The notes under the pieces were generated by a model. The model searched no databases. It saw only the letters and a list, made by a program, of their open reading frames with translations, and was not told where the DNA came from. The position numbers and the translations under genes were made by a program. A stretch of 27,871 nt of DNA, from assembly GCA_003254885.1 (NCBI GenBank), contig QANT01003965.1:1-27871 (forward strand), written 5' to 3'. The first letter of the stretch is position 1. Each line of letters starts with the position of its first letter. This stretch comes from Purshia tridentata. Its lineage: Eukaryota; Streptophyta; Magnoliopsida; Rosales; Rosaceae. Positions 1 to 9,957 of this stretch are shown piece by piece.

Positions 1-1715
1 AAAGAAAAAGAAATAAATTCAAAATTTAAAAAATTAATTATTGACACGTGTTAAAATGTAATTGGGCTAGGTGGGAAGCCAAGTACATTCAGCAGTCACG
101 TGCTAAGCACGTGGTGCCACATAGGCATTTTCCGTCATTGAAGTAAACGGGCTTGATGGAATGGACTTGATTGCTACAATGTGTCCAAATCAATCCATGG
201 GAAACCGAGGGAGCTCTGGCTCATTTCCCAACGCATGTATGCTCATGGATCGGTCTTAGACAACATGTTGTTGAGTTTCCCATAGATATGGTCTCAATAT
301 TTTATTAAGTTTATTTTATAGTAAAAATTGTTTAGCAGCACTTCGGCTATAACCACAACTTAAATATTAATAAATTAAATAAGTCGGGTTAAAAGATTAC
401 CAGTTGAAGACTTCCCAAGGGCAAAGTTTCGGTACCATTAACCAAACAAGATAAGAAAATAAAAGAGTTTAGTTAGCATAAGGAAAATCTAAAAGAATTT
501 CAGTAGAGCTTCAATAGCTTTTAAGAATGGGTTACCGAAAGCTCAAAAAATGAAGATCTTAATTTTGGTAGACCTTCGACTCTAGAAGGTGGAGTTCGGC
601 TCGACGAGCACGTCGTCAAAAACAGCACGCTAATCGAACCTCCAAAACCAAAACTACGACCAAAATAGAAAAATTTTTATTTGATCTTTAGAGAGAATAA
701 CACTTTTAATGAGAGAAACTACTAAAAGACTACTAAAACTAGAGATAGTGACTTTTAGAGAGAGAAGCTCTCAAATGGAGCTTTGGTGTGAAATGAAAGT
801 GATGAGAGATAGGGTATTTATAGGAGGGTAGTGATGGAATGGATGGCTATGATTGATTTGGAATGGAGGGTGGAGATTGAATGGAAGAGTCTAGAATTTC
901 TAGGAAATATAAATAAATGAAAAAGAATAAGAAAATAAGAATTCTAGATCCTTCTTGACTCCTAGATTTGGGCTTGGAGAAGTGAGAAAAATGGGTGTTG
1001 GGCTTCAATGCAAGAATCAGCCCTCTTGGGCTTTTGGTGGCTGCTGGGTGCACAGCCCAAAGGAAGAAGAAAAAGCAACCCAAGGCATGGGCGGCCCAAA
1101 GAGAAAGAGAAAGGGAGAGAAGAAGAAGAGAAGTGGGCTTGGGCTAGGGTGTCACGTGGGCCCAGGAGAAAGAAGAGGAGGGGGGAAGCAAGCTGGCTGG
1201 GTGTGATGCGTAAGCACCCAGTCAGCGCCTCCTTGGCTAATGGCTTCACTCCACATGGCGCGTTAATCCTCTTCCAAACTTCCTTTTTCTCTAAACTTCG
1301 AAAATTCACCAAAAATAGCTTGGGACTCAAAAAATTCACGAAAAATTCATACGGACTCATCTAAGTGAGTACCACACTCTTGAGAGATCAAAATACCAAA
1401 TTGCCTGAAATATAATTCCAGAAAAATTTGAATTACCTTTAGGAAAATCAAGGGCTTAAGTGAAAGGAAATTGGGAAAATTCACAAAATAATTTCCCGAA
1501 CTCGGAATAGCACAAAACTCATATCGTAGGGTTTGTGGGCAGGACTTTACCTTTATAAGGTTTTACTTTGGTCAAAGTCAAAAGTCAAAGTCAATATTTG
1601 GTCAACTACCCCAAACTATGGTGGAAAATAAAATTTTCCGCCACTAAATTTCTAAACAAATTCCAGAAATTAAGTGAAATTCCAAAATAAATTTGGAAAT
1701 TTCTAGGATCTCACA
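1..1715 (-). mobile_element. LTR of a Ty3/gypsy-like retrotransposon (minus orientation, left end outside window)
   Basis: Read on the minus strand, this begins at 1715 with TGTGAGATCC, a start typical of plant gypsy (Tekay-like) LTRs. It continues through a long non-coding U3 and a clear TATA box (CCTATAAATACC, about 811-822 on the minus strand), then a CT-rich leader. The right boundary is sharp because the flanking sequence from 1716 is a copy of another gene in the window (5881 onward). The five bases at 1716-1720 (gcaca) would be one target-site copy, and the partner was not found in the window. That fits a full-length element or long LTR continuing to the left. No gag or pol reading frame is present. 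The ORFs at 955-1364 on both strands fall inside this LTR and show no recognisable domain. Ty3/gypsy is inferred from general sequence style only. Confidence 0.55.
811..824 (-). promoter_or_regulatory. TATA box of the minus-strand LTR
   Basis: The minus strand reads CCTATAAATACC. It is followed downstream (lower coordinates) by a pyrimidine-rich stretch with 'ctctctctaaaag', as expected for an LTR promoter and the R region start. Confidence 0.5.
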
Positions 1716-2160
1716 GCACAGATCTCTCATCGACGACTTGCTTGGAGCTCTCGCCGAAACCATTCTTGGAGGAGGAAACCATTTCTAACGACAGTAATGT
1801 GGATGTGTTAGCCTACCAGTTAAACCTTGGTATCTATACGAGAAAAGGGCATGGGTTGCCCATTGGATTCTCTAATGAATCATATACACTTGATTCCCGC
1901 ATGTGAATTAGTAGAGATATTTGCCTCTGAAGGAGTGCGAAGTCAGAATATGGTCTTATCTTGTCCTGGTTGTGTTATGTTAAGTCAGATATTCTAATCC
2001 AAACTTTATTTCATTTCACCAACATAAAACAAAATAATTAAACACAACACAATTTTATTCGGTTCACATTACAATACAAAATGACAAACATAAACAAAAG
2101 CACAAAAGATGCTTTGCAAAACGACAAACACAAATAGGCACACAAACATGCACAAAAATG
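1716..2160 (-). pseudogene. Inverted partial copy of the Cys-rich third PIF gene (upstream region plus first ~22 codons)
   Basis: The minus strand from 2160 to 1716 aligns along nearly its whole length with 5490-5935 on the plus strand, at roughly 80-85% by eye. It includes the transposase 3' flank, the promoter and the first codons of the small gene at 5881. The start codon is at 1782-1780. The peptide begins MVSSSKNGFGESSKQVV, against MASSSKNYFNESSKQAV in the plus copy. The copy is cut off at 1716 by the LTR insertion. The TATA box of the plus copy (TATAAATA) is decayed here (TATAGATA). The copy is a remnant and cannot make a full protein. Confidence 0.75.
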
Positions 2161-2194
2161 CAACACTAATTCCATTGCATGCGCGTGCCTCCCA

Positions 2195-2512
2195 CTGACG
2201 GTCCAGATAATTGGACTGTTGGAGATGAACAGTCCAGATTATCTGGTCATTGGCAGTTAAAAAAAATAAAAAATTCAGGGCCCAAACGCGTGGCGTAATC
2301 TGAGCTTTCCATATATTAATAGCCGGTGTAGCTCAACGGCTTTTCTTTTTTGTTCGTTACAGTTAAATTTTAAAATACAAAATAATTTGAAAAATACCAA
2401 AAAAATACAGAAAAAAAAAAAATTTCTAACCGCTATATTATGCATTTTCCTATAAATTGACCATTCATCTCTCATTTTTTCACACATTTATCCATCATTT
2501 TCATTCACTCAC
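2195..2512 (+). repeat. 5' promoter segment of the PIF/Harbinger unit; long inverted repeat with 7172-7490
   Basis: This stretch and the reverse complement of 7172-7490 share an ordered set of matches. These are the 'gataat..gat(c)gttgg..gatgaac' box, a run of poly-A/poly-T blocks, a 'tatgcattttcctataaatt' type TATA area, and a closing block 'cattttttcacacat..catcattttca'. Overall identity is modest (about 65-70% by eye) and is highest near the gene-proximal end. Internally 2207-2256 is itself partly palindromic (gtccagata... / ...tctgg). It may be a long subterminal inverted repeat of the element. The true termini and a 3-bp target duplication could not be fixed. Confidence 0.6.
2449..2458 (+). 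promoter_or_regulatory. TATA box of PIF ORF1
   Basis: 'cctataaatt' lies about 105 bp before the ORF1 start codon at 2559 and inside the repeated 5' segment. The inverted copy at 7172-7490 has a weaker 'taataaatt' at the same place. Confidence 0.5.
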
Positions 2513-2558
2513 ATATCTTTTGAATTCTAGTTGTTGTAGAAAATTTTTCTTGTCAATC

Positions 2559-3689
2559 ATGGTAAATCCAAAGGGTCCAAATTGGTCCAATGATGAAGAG
2601 GTTACTCTAGTTGTTGCTTGGATGCAACACTCTAAAGATTGTGAGCTTGGTACCAATCAAAGAAACATGGATTTCTAGCACAAAGTGTACGACAAATTCA
2701 TGCAGAATTGTCCTCGAGCCGTGGCTAATGGGCGAAAATTTGGGACGGTCCATGCTCACTTTAAGAACATATCATGGGTTGTCACGAGGTATCACAAATG
2801 TATCATCGTGGTAGAACGAGAATGCGGTAGCAAGCAAAACCAAGTTGATGTGTTGAGTTTTTTTGTTGTTTAAATTGAGATATATGTCTTGTCACATAAT
2901 AAAAATCAATTATCATAGTTTTATATTTATAATTCATTAATCTATTTGTATTCTACTATGTGAGTTTGTTTATTAATTTAATTGAAATATATTTGTTACT
3001 GTGTGAAATATATTTGTTATTATTTAAATTAAGAAATATTTGTTATTAAATTGAAATATTTGCCTATTGGTTGTTAATTAAATATATGTTACTAGGTGAG
3101 TGCTGCCAACGAGCGGTTCAAAGAAATCCACCAGAAAAATCGTCCTTCTGCTTGGCCCCATTGTTGGAACAAGATGAAAGTTTTTGTGAAGTGGAGTTAT
3201 GAACTGACTCAATCTCCCCAAGAGCCCACTGCCGATATCAATGTCAACACCGCCATTGATGACTTTGACTCGGTTCGCCTGAGCACTAACGATGATCCCC
3301 TGTCCTTTCAACCAATTAGCACTCGCCCAAGGCCACCTGGTAGAGATAGATCAAAGAAGGCAAGACAAAATAGTTCTAATCCAAATGAAGTTTCCACGGG
3401 CCTCACTACCCTTATCAACGAAGTGCAGTCATTCTTGAAAACACAAGATCATTTCATGGAGGCATTCGTTGATCAAAAGAATAAGCAAGATGACCTCATG
3501 ATTATGGGCAAGGATCTCAATAACATATCTAGACCACAACAACGATTTTGGGAAGAAGATAGCGTGAAGTTATAGAAGGATGAGACTCAGATGAGGTCAA
3601 CGAGGCCAATCATGGCACTTCAACCTCGAACAGGTACTATCCGAGTCATGACTTTTCGCAATTCGATTAAATATATATTCATGAGCTGA
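2559..3689 (+). pseudogene. PIF/Harbinger ORF1, Myb/SANT-like DNA-binding protein (broken)
   Basis: In PIF/Harbinger elements ORF1 is a Myb/SANT-like protein that binds element ends and helps bring the transposase to the nucleus. Here the first exon (from ATG 2559) shows the trihelix-type pattern: W in 'PNWSNDEEVTLVVAWMQ', then a D-x-E-L-G-T-N-Q stretch, and HKVYDKFMQNC after a TAG that replaces a conserved Trp codon (2677-2679). The last part of exon 1 runs to about 2860. The intron that follows ends at the AG at 3094-3095. The second exon (3096-3575) reads on from VSAANERFKEIHQKNR with Trp-rich 'WPHCWNKMKVFVKW', then a basic RPPGRDRSKKAR patch and a helical C-terminus. A TAG at 3573-3575 interrupts it, and the same frame continues to a TGA at 3687-3689. 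It sits just upstream of the transposase gene in the same direction. The family call is from overall pattern, and the exact donor site is uncertain. Confidence 0.7.
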
Positions 3690-3790
3690 TTATGTATTTT
3701 AGGGAATTTTTATTATGAATTTTTTATGAATTTTCATGATTTTTTATGAATTTTTATTATGAATTTTTATGAATTTTTTAAAAATTTATC
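3690..3790. repeat. AT-rich short tandem repeat (tttttatgaa-like)
   Basis: Repeated 'ttttttatgaattt' / 'tattatgaattt' blocks fill the spacer just after ORF1. No gene is seen. Confidence 0.6.
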
Positions 3791-4012
3791 TATGATAAGA
3801 CTGTACAAAAAAAGTATGATAAGACTATACTAGTTATGAGCAAGGATCAGATTCTTTTACTGTATGATAAGACTATACATGAACAGTATAATAAGACTAT
3901 ATTAGTTATGAGTAAGTATCAGATTCCTTTCATGAGCAGTACGATAAGACTATACATGAACTGTTTGATAAGACCATATTGGTTATCAACAAGCATCATA
4001 TTTAGATTCAGA
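3791..4012. repeat. Higher-order tandem repeat, short-long unit of about 75 bp, three copies
   Basis: Six starts of a 'tatgataagactatac' motif occur at 3791, 3815, 3863, 3887, 3940 and 3964. They alternate a 24-bp unit (ending atgaacag or similar) with a unit of about 48-53 bp (containing 'tagttatgagcaaggatcagattc' variants), so the real period is a 24+50 pair. The array fills the spacer between ORF1 and the transposase. A 63-codon ORF across it is a by-product of the repeat. Confidence 0.8.
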
Positions 4013-4093
4013 TTCTGCTTATCTTAAATTTTACATACATTTCTATAAATATGATGACTAAACAGACACTTCAATCACACTATCATTCCAAAT

Positions 4094-5475
4094 ATGTCTT
4101 CTCCAAATGAATTCTATGATTCAGATGAAGAGATATTTCGAAATCAAATGGAAGTGTGGCGTCAACAAGTGACAACCATCACGACAGCGGGATACGTGGC
4201 TGTTTCAGCCTATCATCAACAGGTTGATGCAAGATGAGGTTGTGCATCAAACTCATGACGCTATATGCCCCGAGATTGAGAAGTTGGTCATAACCTTATT
4301 ATGACCAACTACTTCTATTACGACTCTAGGTTTACTGAGCAGATATTTCGTCGACGCTATGGATGAACAAATCACTTTTTGTAAAGATGCTCCAAGATGT
4401 ATGTAACTACGATAACTATTTTCAACTTAGACAAGACGCTATTGGAAGATGGGCTGCATGCCAGAGGAAAAAGTGACCTCGGTAATGAGAATGTTATCAT
4501 CCTGTTTCTCAGCCGGTGCCCTAGATGAGGGATTCCAGATCACCGAAAACACAGTCTTGCAGTCGTTCAAAAAGTTCATACAAGTGATTCTGGAGGTGTA
4601 TGGAGTAGAATACCTTCGCACACCAACATTTACAAATCTTCAATGGCTGTTGTGTAGGGCCAAAAAACACGAATTCCCAAGCATGCTCGAGAGTTTAGAT
4701 TGTATGAATTAGGAGCGGAGAAATTGTCCAGTGGGACACTAGGGGCCATATCAAGGCCATTACCACACCCACACCCCAACCGAAATACTCGAGGCAGTTG
4801 CGGGATACGATACCTAGATATGGCATGCCAACTTTGACTAACTCAGGAGCAACAATGATATTAGCATCTTCGATGGCTCTCATCTTTTTTATGCTAAAGA
4901 GCAATTATGCAACCCTCAAGTTAGATACAAAGCCAATGGGAACAACTATACAATGGGGTATTATTTAGTGGACTAGATTTATCCCAAATGGGCCATTTTG
5001 ATCGAAACAATTTCAAATCCTGTGGGAGATGCTAGCTAACTTTTTGCGAAGTATTAAGAGTTCTATAGGAAAGATGTTGAGAGGGCTTTTAGGATTCTGA
5101 GGGCAAGGTGGAAAATTCTAAGGAAACCCGCAAAAGGATGGAACATCAATGATCTCGGCTATATTATGAAGACATGTATAATTATACACAATATGATCAT
5201 TGAAGACAAGAGGCCAGTAATGAATCTTATGAATTAGATGATAACATCGACCACGTGGAGGAATGGATGGCCCAAGTTGTAGCATAATATGACACTTCAC
5301 CGGTTGATGAGGGTGTTAGTTATCGTTCACCCCATGTAGTGGAGAGGCTTTCTCGGGTAAGGTTGATTAAGTTAAGGACACTTCACGATCGACTAAAGTA
5401 AGATTTAGTAAAACACCTCTAGATGCGCCAAGGAAGTCGTGCCCCGAGAAGACGTCGACGTTTGAAGTGTTTCGT
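4094..5475 (+). pseudogene. PIF/Harbinger DDE transposase, plant transposon protein family (broken)
   Basis: This would cut and join element DNA through a DDE catalytic core. The start at 4094 gives MSSPNEFYDSDEE, an acidic N-terminus common in this family. A frameshift and stops follow. The frame from 4449 reads MGCMPEEKVTSVMRMLSSCF, then EVYGVEYLRTPT and LESLDCMN, the family's helix-turn-helix and first-Asp region. Catalytic-site codons can be placed: Asp in SLDCMN (4698-4700), Asp in SNNDIS (4857-4859) and Glu in KDVERAF (5079-5081), so all three survive. Further family blocks are NNYTMGYYLVDWIYPKW and KTCIIIHNMIIEDKRP. At least six in-frame stops plus frameshifts make it non-functional. 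Near the 3' end a basic RRRRR patch appears (about 5446-5463). One open frame runs on to a stop at 5609-5611, but that tail is low-complexity and lies in the region shared with 1716-2160, so I end the gene near 5475. Confidence 0.85.
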
Positions 5476-5823
5476 TGTGTTTGTTGTTTATGTGTGTTTT
5501 GCATTTTGTCTTAATTATGTGAATGTTTGTGTGCCTGTTTGTGTTCGTCATTTTGCAAAGCACCTTTTTTTGCTCGTTTGTGTTTGTTGTTTGTATTGTA
5601 ATGTGAACTAAATAAAATCTTGTTGTGTTTAACCTTTTTTGTTTTATATTGGTGCAATGAAATTAAGTTTGGATTCGAATATCTGACTTGACATGACACA
5701 ACCAATAAGACTATATACTGACTTCGCACTCCTTTAGATGCAAATATCTCTGTTGATTCACATGCGAGAATCTAGTGTATGTGATTCATCATAGAATCCA
5801 ATGGGTAAGTTATACCATTTTCT

Positions 5824-5834
5824 TTTATAAATAC
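5824..5834 (+). promoter_or_regulatory. TATA box of the Cys-rich third gene
   Basis: 'tttataaatac' lies about 50 bp upstream of the ATG at 5881, so the leader would be very short. The inverted copy at 1716-2160 has the same surrounding sequence with a mutated box. Confidence 0.5.
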
Positions 5835-5880
5835 CAAGATTAACTGGTAAGCTAACACATTCACATTACTATCGTTAGAA

Positions 5881-6291
5881 ATGGCTTCCTCCTCCAAGAA
5901 TTACTTCAACGAGAGCTCTAAGCAAGCCGTCGGTGAAAAATCTGTGCAACACCCTGAAGACCCAATGAATGACCCAAGGTGTAAGTATGACGATCCAAAC
6001 GACTATAACCCAAATTGTGAGGTTTGTACAGCATAGTTTCAGAGCGATCCAATAATGCGGTTTTGTCAATGCGACCGTGATGGAGTTGGACCATTGTGCC
6101 ACTATTGTATGAAGAGGGACATGAGCTTCCCAATACCTAAAGACCTAGAGTCGCGACCATGCACTTGCGGGAAGGGCATTTAACCATGCCCCAATTGTAA
6201 GGCCAAATCAAATATGTGTTTTTCGGTTAAGTATAAAAATATTTACGTTAACCCACGTAATTCTTTCAAGCCCACCCATGAGAACAACTGA
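5881..6291 (+). pseudogene. Small Cys-rich protein gene, third ORF of the PIF unit (two stops, otherwise in frame)
   Basis: I do not recognise this protein. From ATG 5881 one frame holds for 136 codons to TGA 6289-6291, broken only by TAG at codon 52 (6034-6036) and TAA at codon 101 (6181-6183), with no frameshift. The N-terminus is Ser-rich (MASSSKNYFNESSKQAV). The rest is rich in Cys pairs: CKYDDPNDYNPNCEVC, a CQC..CHYC block and a CTCGKG..PCPNC block. This is a pattern that could bind zinc, similar in style to short treble-clef or RING-like modules but matching none I can name. It follows the transposase in the same direction with its own TATA box. A partial second copy in inverted orientation at 1716-2160 keeps the start region. 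It may be a PIF-borne accessory gene or a captured host gene, and the sequence does not decide between them. Confidence 0.6.
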
Positions 6292-6572
6292 AGATTGTCA
6301 TGGATTCATTACTTTGTTGTTGGGTGTTGTGTTTAATTTTATGTACTCATTCTAGTATTTGAGTATTTTAGAGTGTTTTTGTTATTAATTTTATGTACTT
6401 ATTTTAGTATTTGAGATGTTTTAGTATGTTTTTTTTAAATGTTTTCGTCGTTTTTAATGCTAAAATAAATTGTGTTGTGGTTACCATTTTTTGCATGTCA
6501 AATATTAAATAATACCAAAACAACTTGAAAGGCCATTAGTGGAGAGAAAATATAAAATTTACAAAATTGGCT
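6292..6572. other. AT-rich 3' flank of the Cys-rich gene
   Basis: This holds T-rich sequence with repeated 'ttagtatttgag' and 'ttttatgtactcattttagtat' motifs (6334-6430), typical of a plant 3' end. No ORF or RNA gene was seen. Confidence 0.4.
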
Positions 6573-7171
6573 AATATTATTATAAATCCAACTATATTCA
6601 ATATTGACCTCATATTAAAGATCTCGTTAAAATCATACCAATGGTATACTTTTTATAAATATTTAAATAATAAATTGCTACTTAACCATTACTTAATCTA
6701 AACTAGGCTTATTTTAAATAAGTACAATCATATTACTCTCAACTATCACTATCAGCACCACTGCAGTTTCATCACTTATTACTATTACTCTTACGTCACA
6801 AAATCAGTGTTTAGGTCACAAAATCACTTTTCAGGCTATGTATTACTATCACTATCACTCTCACCACTAACGATGGCCTAATCAACTCTTGTTAGCATTT
6901 AAAACTCTTACTATCACTATCACTACTCCCATTGTGGAAAGTTTGAAAAGTGATTTTGTAACCTAAAAGTGATAGTAATATGTGCTGAAGCTACAATGGT
7001 ATTGAGAGTAATAGGATTATACTTAATTAAAATATGCCTAATTTAGATTAAGTGATGGTTAAATAATAATTTATCATTTAAATATTTATAAAAAATATAA
7101 CATTGGTATTATTTTAATAAGATCTTTAATATGAGGTCAATATTGAATATATTTGGATTTATAATATTATT
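6573..7171. mobile_element. MULE-type MITE, 581 bp, with long terminal inverted repeats and 9-bp target duplication
   Basis: The element proper is 6582-7162, flanked by an exact 9-bp duplication aatattatt (6573-6581 and 7163-7171). It starts ATAAATCCAA and ends TTGGATTTAT. The inverted arms match over about 200 bp or more (shared 'ttcaatattgacctcatatt' and 'ttactctcaa' blocks). The core has 'tattactatcactatcact' repeats. There is no coding capacity. A 9-bp duplication with long inverted repeats points to Mutator-type mobilisation. It sits between the Cys-rich gene's 3' flank and the inverted PIF 5' segment. Confidence 0.85.
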
Positions 7172-7490
7172 GAGAGTGTGAGTGAGTGAAAATGATAGAT
7201 GGATGTGTGAAAAAATGAAAGGTGAATGCTTAATTTATTAAAAATGCATGATACAGCCATTAGGATTTTTTTGATTTTTTTTTAGTTTTCCAGTATTTTT
7301 TTCGCATTTTTTTGGAATTTTTATTTAATTGCAACAGATAAAAAACTTGGGTCGTTGATTTGCAACTATTAGTAACAATTGAAGGCCAGTGGCGCAATCT
7401 AAACCCAAATAGTTTTTTTTTGCTTTTAATGCATAAATGGCCTCGACCGTTCATCACCAACGATCTGATTATCTAAGTCGTTGGTGTCCA
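7172..7490 (-). repeat. Inverted copy of the PIF ORF1 promoter segment (partner of 2195-2512)
   Basis: The minus strand from 7490 to 7172 matches the 5' segment at 2195-2512. The copy ends exactly where the 581-bp MITE target duplication begins. No ORF1 coding sequence follows it on the minus strand beyond the MITE. It is therefore either a long terminal inverted repeat of the PIF unit or a promoter-only fragment of a second, opposite copy. Confidence 0.6.
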
Positions 7491-7499
7491 TCATGCACT

Positions 7500-9283
7500 C
7501 ACAAGAAGAATGGTGACAGCCACTGACGCACTCACAGTGCGCTGTCGGCCACTTCCCCTTCACTCTCACACTCTCAGATAAATGCATGTGGGGTCAATCT
7601 CATCTTTCATCTTATCAAACCCTCTCTCCTTTGCTGGCAATCACATGGGTAGGGCTCAGCCTTCTAATGGTATCACTCTCACATTTCAGTTGGAATACTC
7701 TTTCCCCTCAATTGCTATCACACTCACTTTTCAGGCTCATTAATTGGTTGTTGAGGGTTAATACTTGCTCACTATCACTCTTGCTTTCACCATTGTGGAA
7801 AGCCTAAATGATGGTAGTATGGGAATTTGAGCCTAGTTGTGTGAGAGAGAGAGAGAGGCTATGAGTGCCTAACACACTCAATACTCACATACTTACACAC
7901 CAAAGTCATTGCATGCATTGGCAACCTTTCCACTCTTTCATGCAATTGACAACTACCCACTTTAAATCAAGCTTCACACTCCTAAGAAAAACAACAGCCA
8001 TAGTTACCATCTTCTCCATCCAACTAGCTATGCTAAGGGAAAACCTTACCTTCTTCCCTTTTATACCCACAACCTCCATAGAAGGAACCTAGCCACCCAA
8101 AGGCAAAAGAAACCCCTTCTCTTCAAAAAATCCAACTGTTCTTTCCTTTCCCCAACCACACAAACATTCCCCCACACCCAAAAGTTAGTTTCGGACTATC
8201 CTTCAAGCTAGAGGTTTGTGTTTGAGCCAACTCATAGCTCTTTCAAGGTGAGGAACCCTAACTTCTTGACTCTTAGGTTTTTAGCTTGTTGATGTTGCTC
8301 TCTCTTTTAAAAGAAGCTTGTGTTTTGTTTGTGTTTGTTTTGAAAGAAAAAGTTATTTTATTTCGAAAAGAAAAGAAAAGAGGAAAACTACCTAGCTTAT
8401 CTCGGGTAGCTAGGGTTTTTAAAAGAACAACTTTGTGTTCAAATCTTAATTTTATCCTCTTGATGAAGTGATTTTGGTGCTTGTTTCGTTTGGGAAAACA
8501 ACTTTTTCACTTTGGTGCAAGTTTTCCTTAAAAACAATGTTTTGTGACTTTGCTAGACAAAAATAGAATTCTGTACCATTTGGTAGGGAGTTTCAATGTC
8601 AAATATTTTTGGGTGAAACTAGACTCATCAACAACATTTTGGAGACAAAAAGCAAGTAAAACGGAATAGAAATGAACCCGAAATAATTTTCCAAAATTGA
8701 CTAAAAAACAGTGGAATGAGCAATTTTCTGATTTTTCCACTGAGATCACGAGCTCGTTAGGATATTGCTTAGTTTGACTTGAAAATTTTTATATAACAAC
8801 TTAGATGACTATCCTTGCATTTTTCAAATTAAATTTGAGAATTTTTGGACAGTTACAATTGTTAAAATTCACGCAATTTTGGTGCACAGTTTGGTAAGTT
8901 TTGGGTCATTTGACCTTTTGAAAACTTAACTTGTTTCCTCATTTGTTTGAGGCTTATACCCTTGGAAAATCTTTGGTTTAAGACTCTAATTTTCAAACTT
9001 CGTTTCTTAAAAGGTGTGCATTTTGGTTTGTTTGCAAAATTGTTAAAAGAATTTATTTGTTACTTACCTTAACGCCTAGTTGACTTAACTTGTTAGGAGG
9101 ACCGAGCGAATGACTTTGAGCTTAAAGTTTGAGTAGCTAGGTAAGGGGAGCCGTCTTACAAAATTAGTTTTTCCTATACGTATATAACTTACTACTTTGC
9201 ATGCTTGTGACTACAAAGTTGTTAAATTCTTTACCTCAAGTGTAAAGTTGTCAAGTTTTAGTCTGGATTGGGAAGTAGGAGAT
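7500..9283 (+). repeat. Non-coding LTR-like sequence, with a fragment related to the 581-bp MITE core
   Basis: No domain-bearing ORF was seen. At about 7640-7800 there is a block ('cacttttcaggct', 'ctcactatcactct', 'ccattgtggaaag') related to the core of the MITE at 6582-7162. From about 7900 on, the sequence looks like an LTR U3-R-U5 on the plus strand: a weak 'ttttataccc' TATA-like site near 8060, then CT-rich, then T-rich leader sequence with 'aggtaaggggagc' near 9140. Which element it belongs to is not determinable by reading. Confidence 0.35.
7842..7857. repeat. (GA)n microsatellite
   Basis: A short GA dinucleotide run. Confidence 0.9.
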
Positions 9284-9929
9284 TGTCATACCCAAGAGAT
9301 TGGATTGGCACTTCAACCACAAGTTAGATTGATTTTAGAGTAAAAGACTAATTACAAGCTACAATATACTATGCAAAGCTACAACTATGCATTATGATAT
9401 GCACAAATGAGTAGTGGTTGATTGTTGGTTGGTTGATTGATGACAAGTAACACTAACACTAAAGACATGCTAATTTAAAATGGAAAGCAAGAAAATTCAA
9501 GTACAAATTAAATTGATAATGATATGAGATTTGGGGTTTCGGGGTTTTGGGGTTCATACTAACCCTTCCATGTAACAAACGATACAATGAGTGATTATGC
9601 AAAATCAGATATATTAGATTCCCTCCTAACCCCTAACAAAGGTGAATTAGGGCACATCAACCTTTATGTTATCAACTATCCCAACTAAGGTGATAGCTAA
9701 CTACTTAAAATTCATGTCATAGCAAACCGTAAGTGCATAAAGTTCTAAAGATGAGAAATCCAAGCAACTAAAACAATCCAACTAAGGTGCTTTTAAATAA
9801 TCATACTCTTATGCAACATGCTTTAGAAACTAAAGGTTACCATCTCTAATTTCTATATAACAACATTCCTCATATGCATACGTAGTAAGTTCATACAAAC
9901 AAGTCATGATCATTAAACTAGTATAAGAA

Positions 9930-9957
9930 TATATACATATATATATATATATATATC
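9930..9957. repeat. (AT)n microsatellite
   Basis: A run of alternating at with one interruption (atatacatatat...). Confidence 0.9.

Noticed and set aside
213..230. Possible primer-binding site near 'gagctctggctc'
   Set aside because: Its complement does not match the usual tRNA-Met primer-binding pattern closely enough to define an LTR end there.
955..1364. Overlapping ORFs of 83-132 codons on both strands
   Set aside because: They lie inside the LTR, have biased low-complexity composition (Lys/Glu/Arg on one strand, Ser/Leu/Phe on the other) and show no domain.
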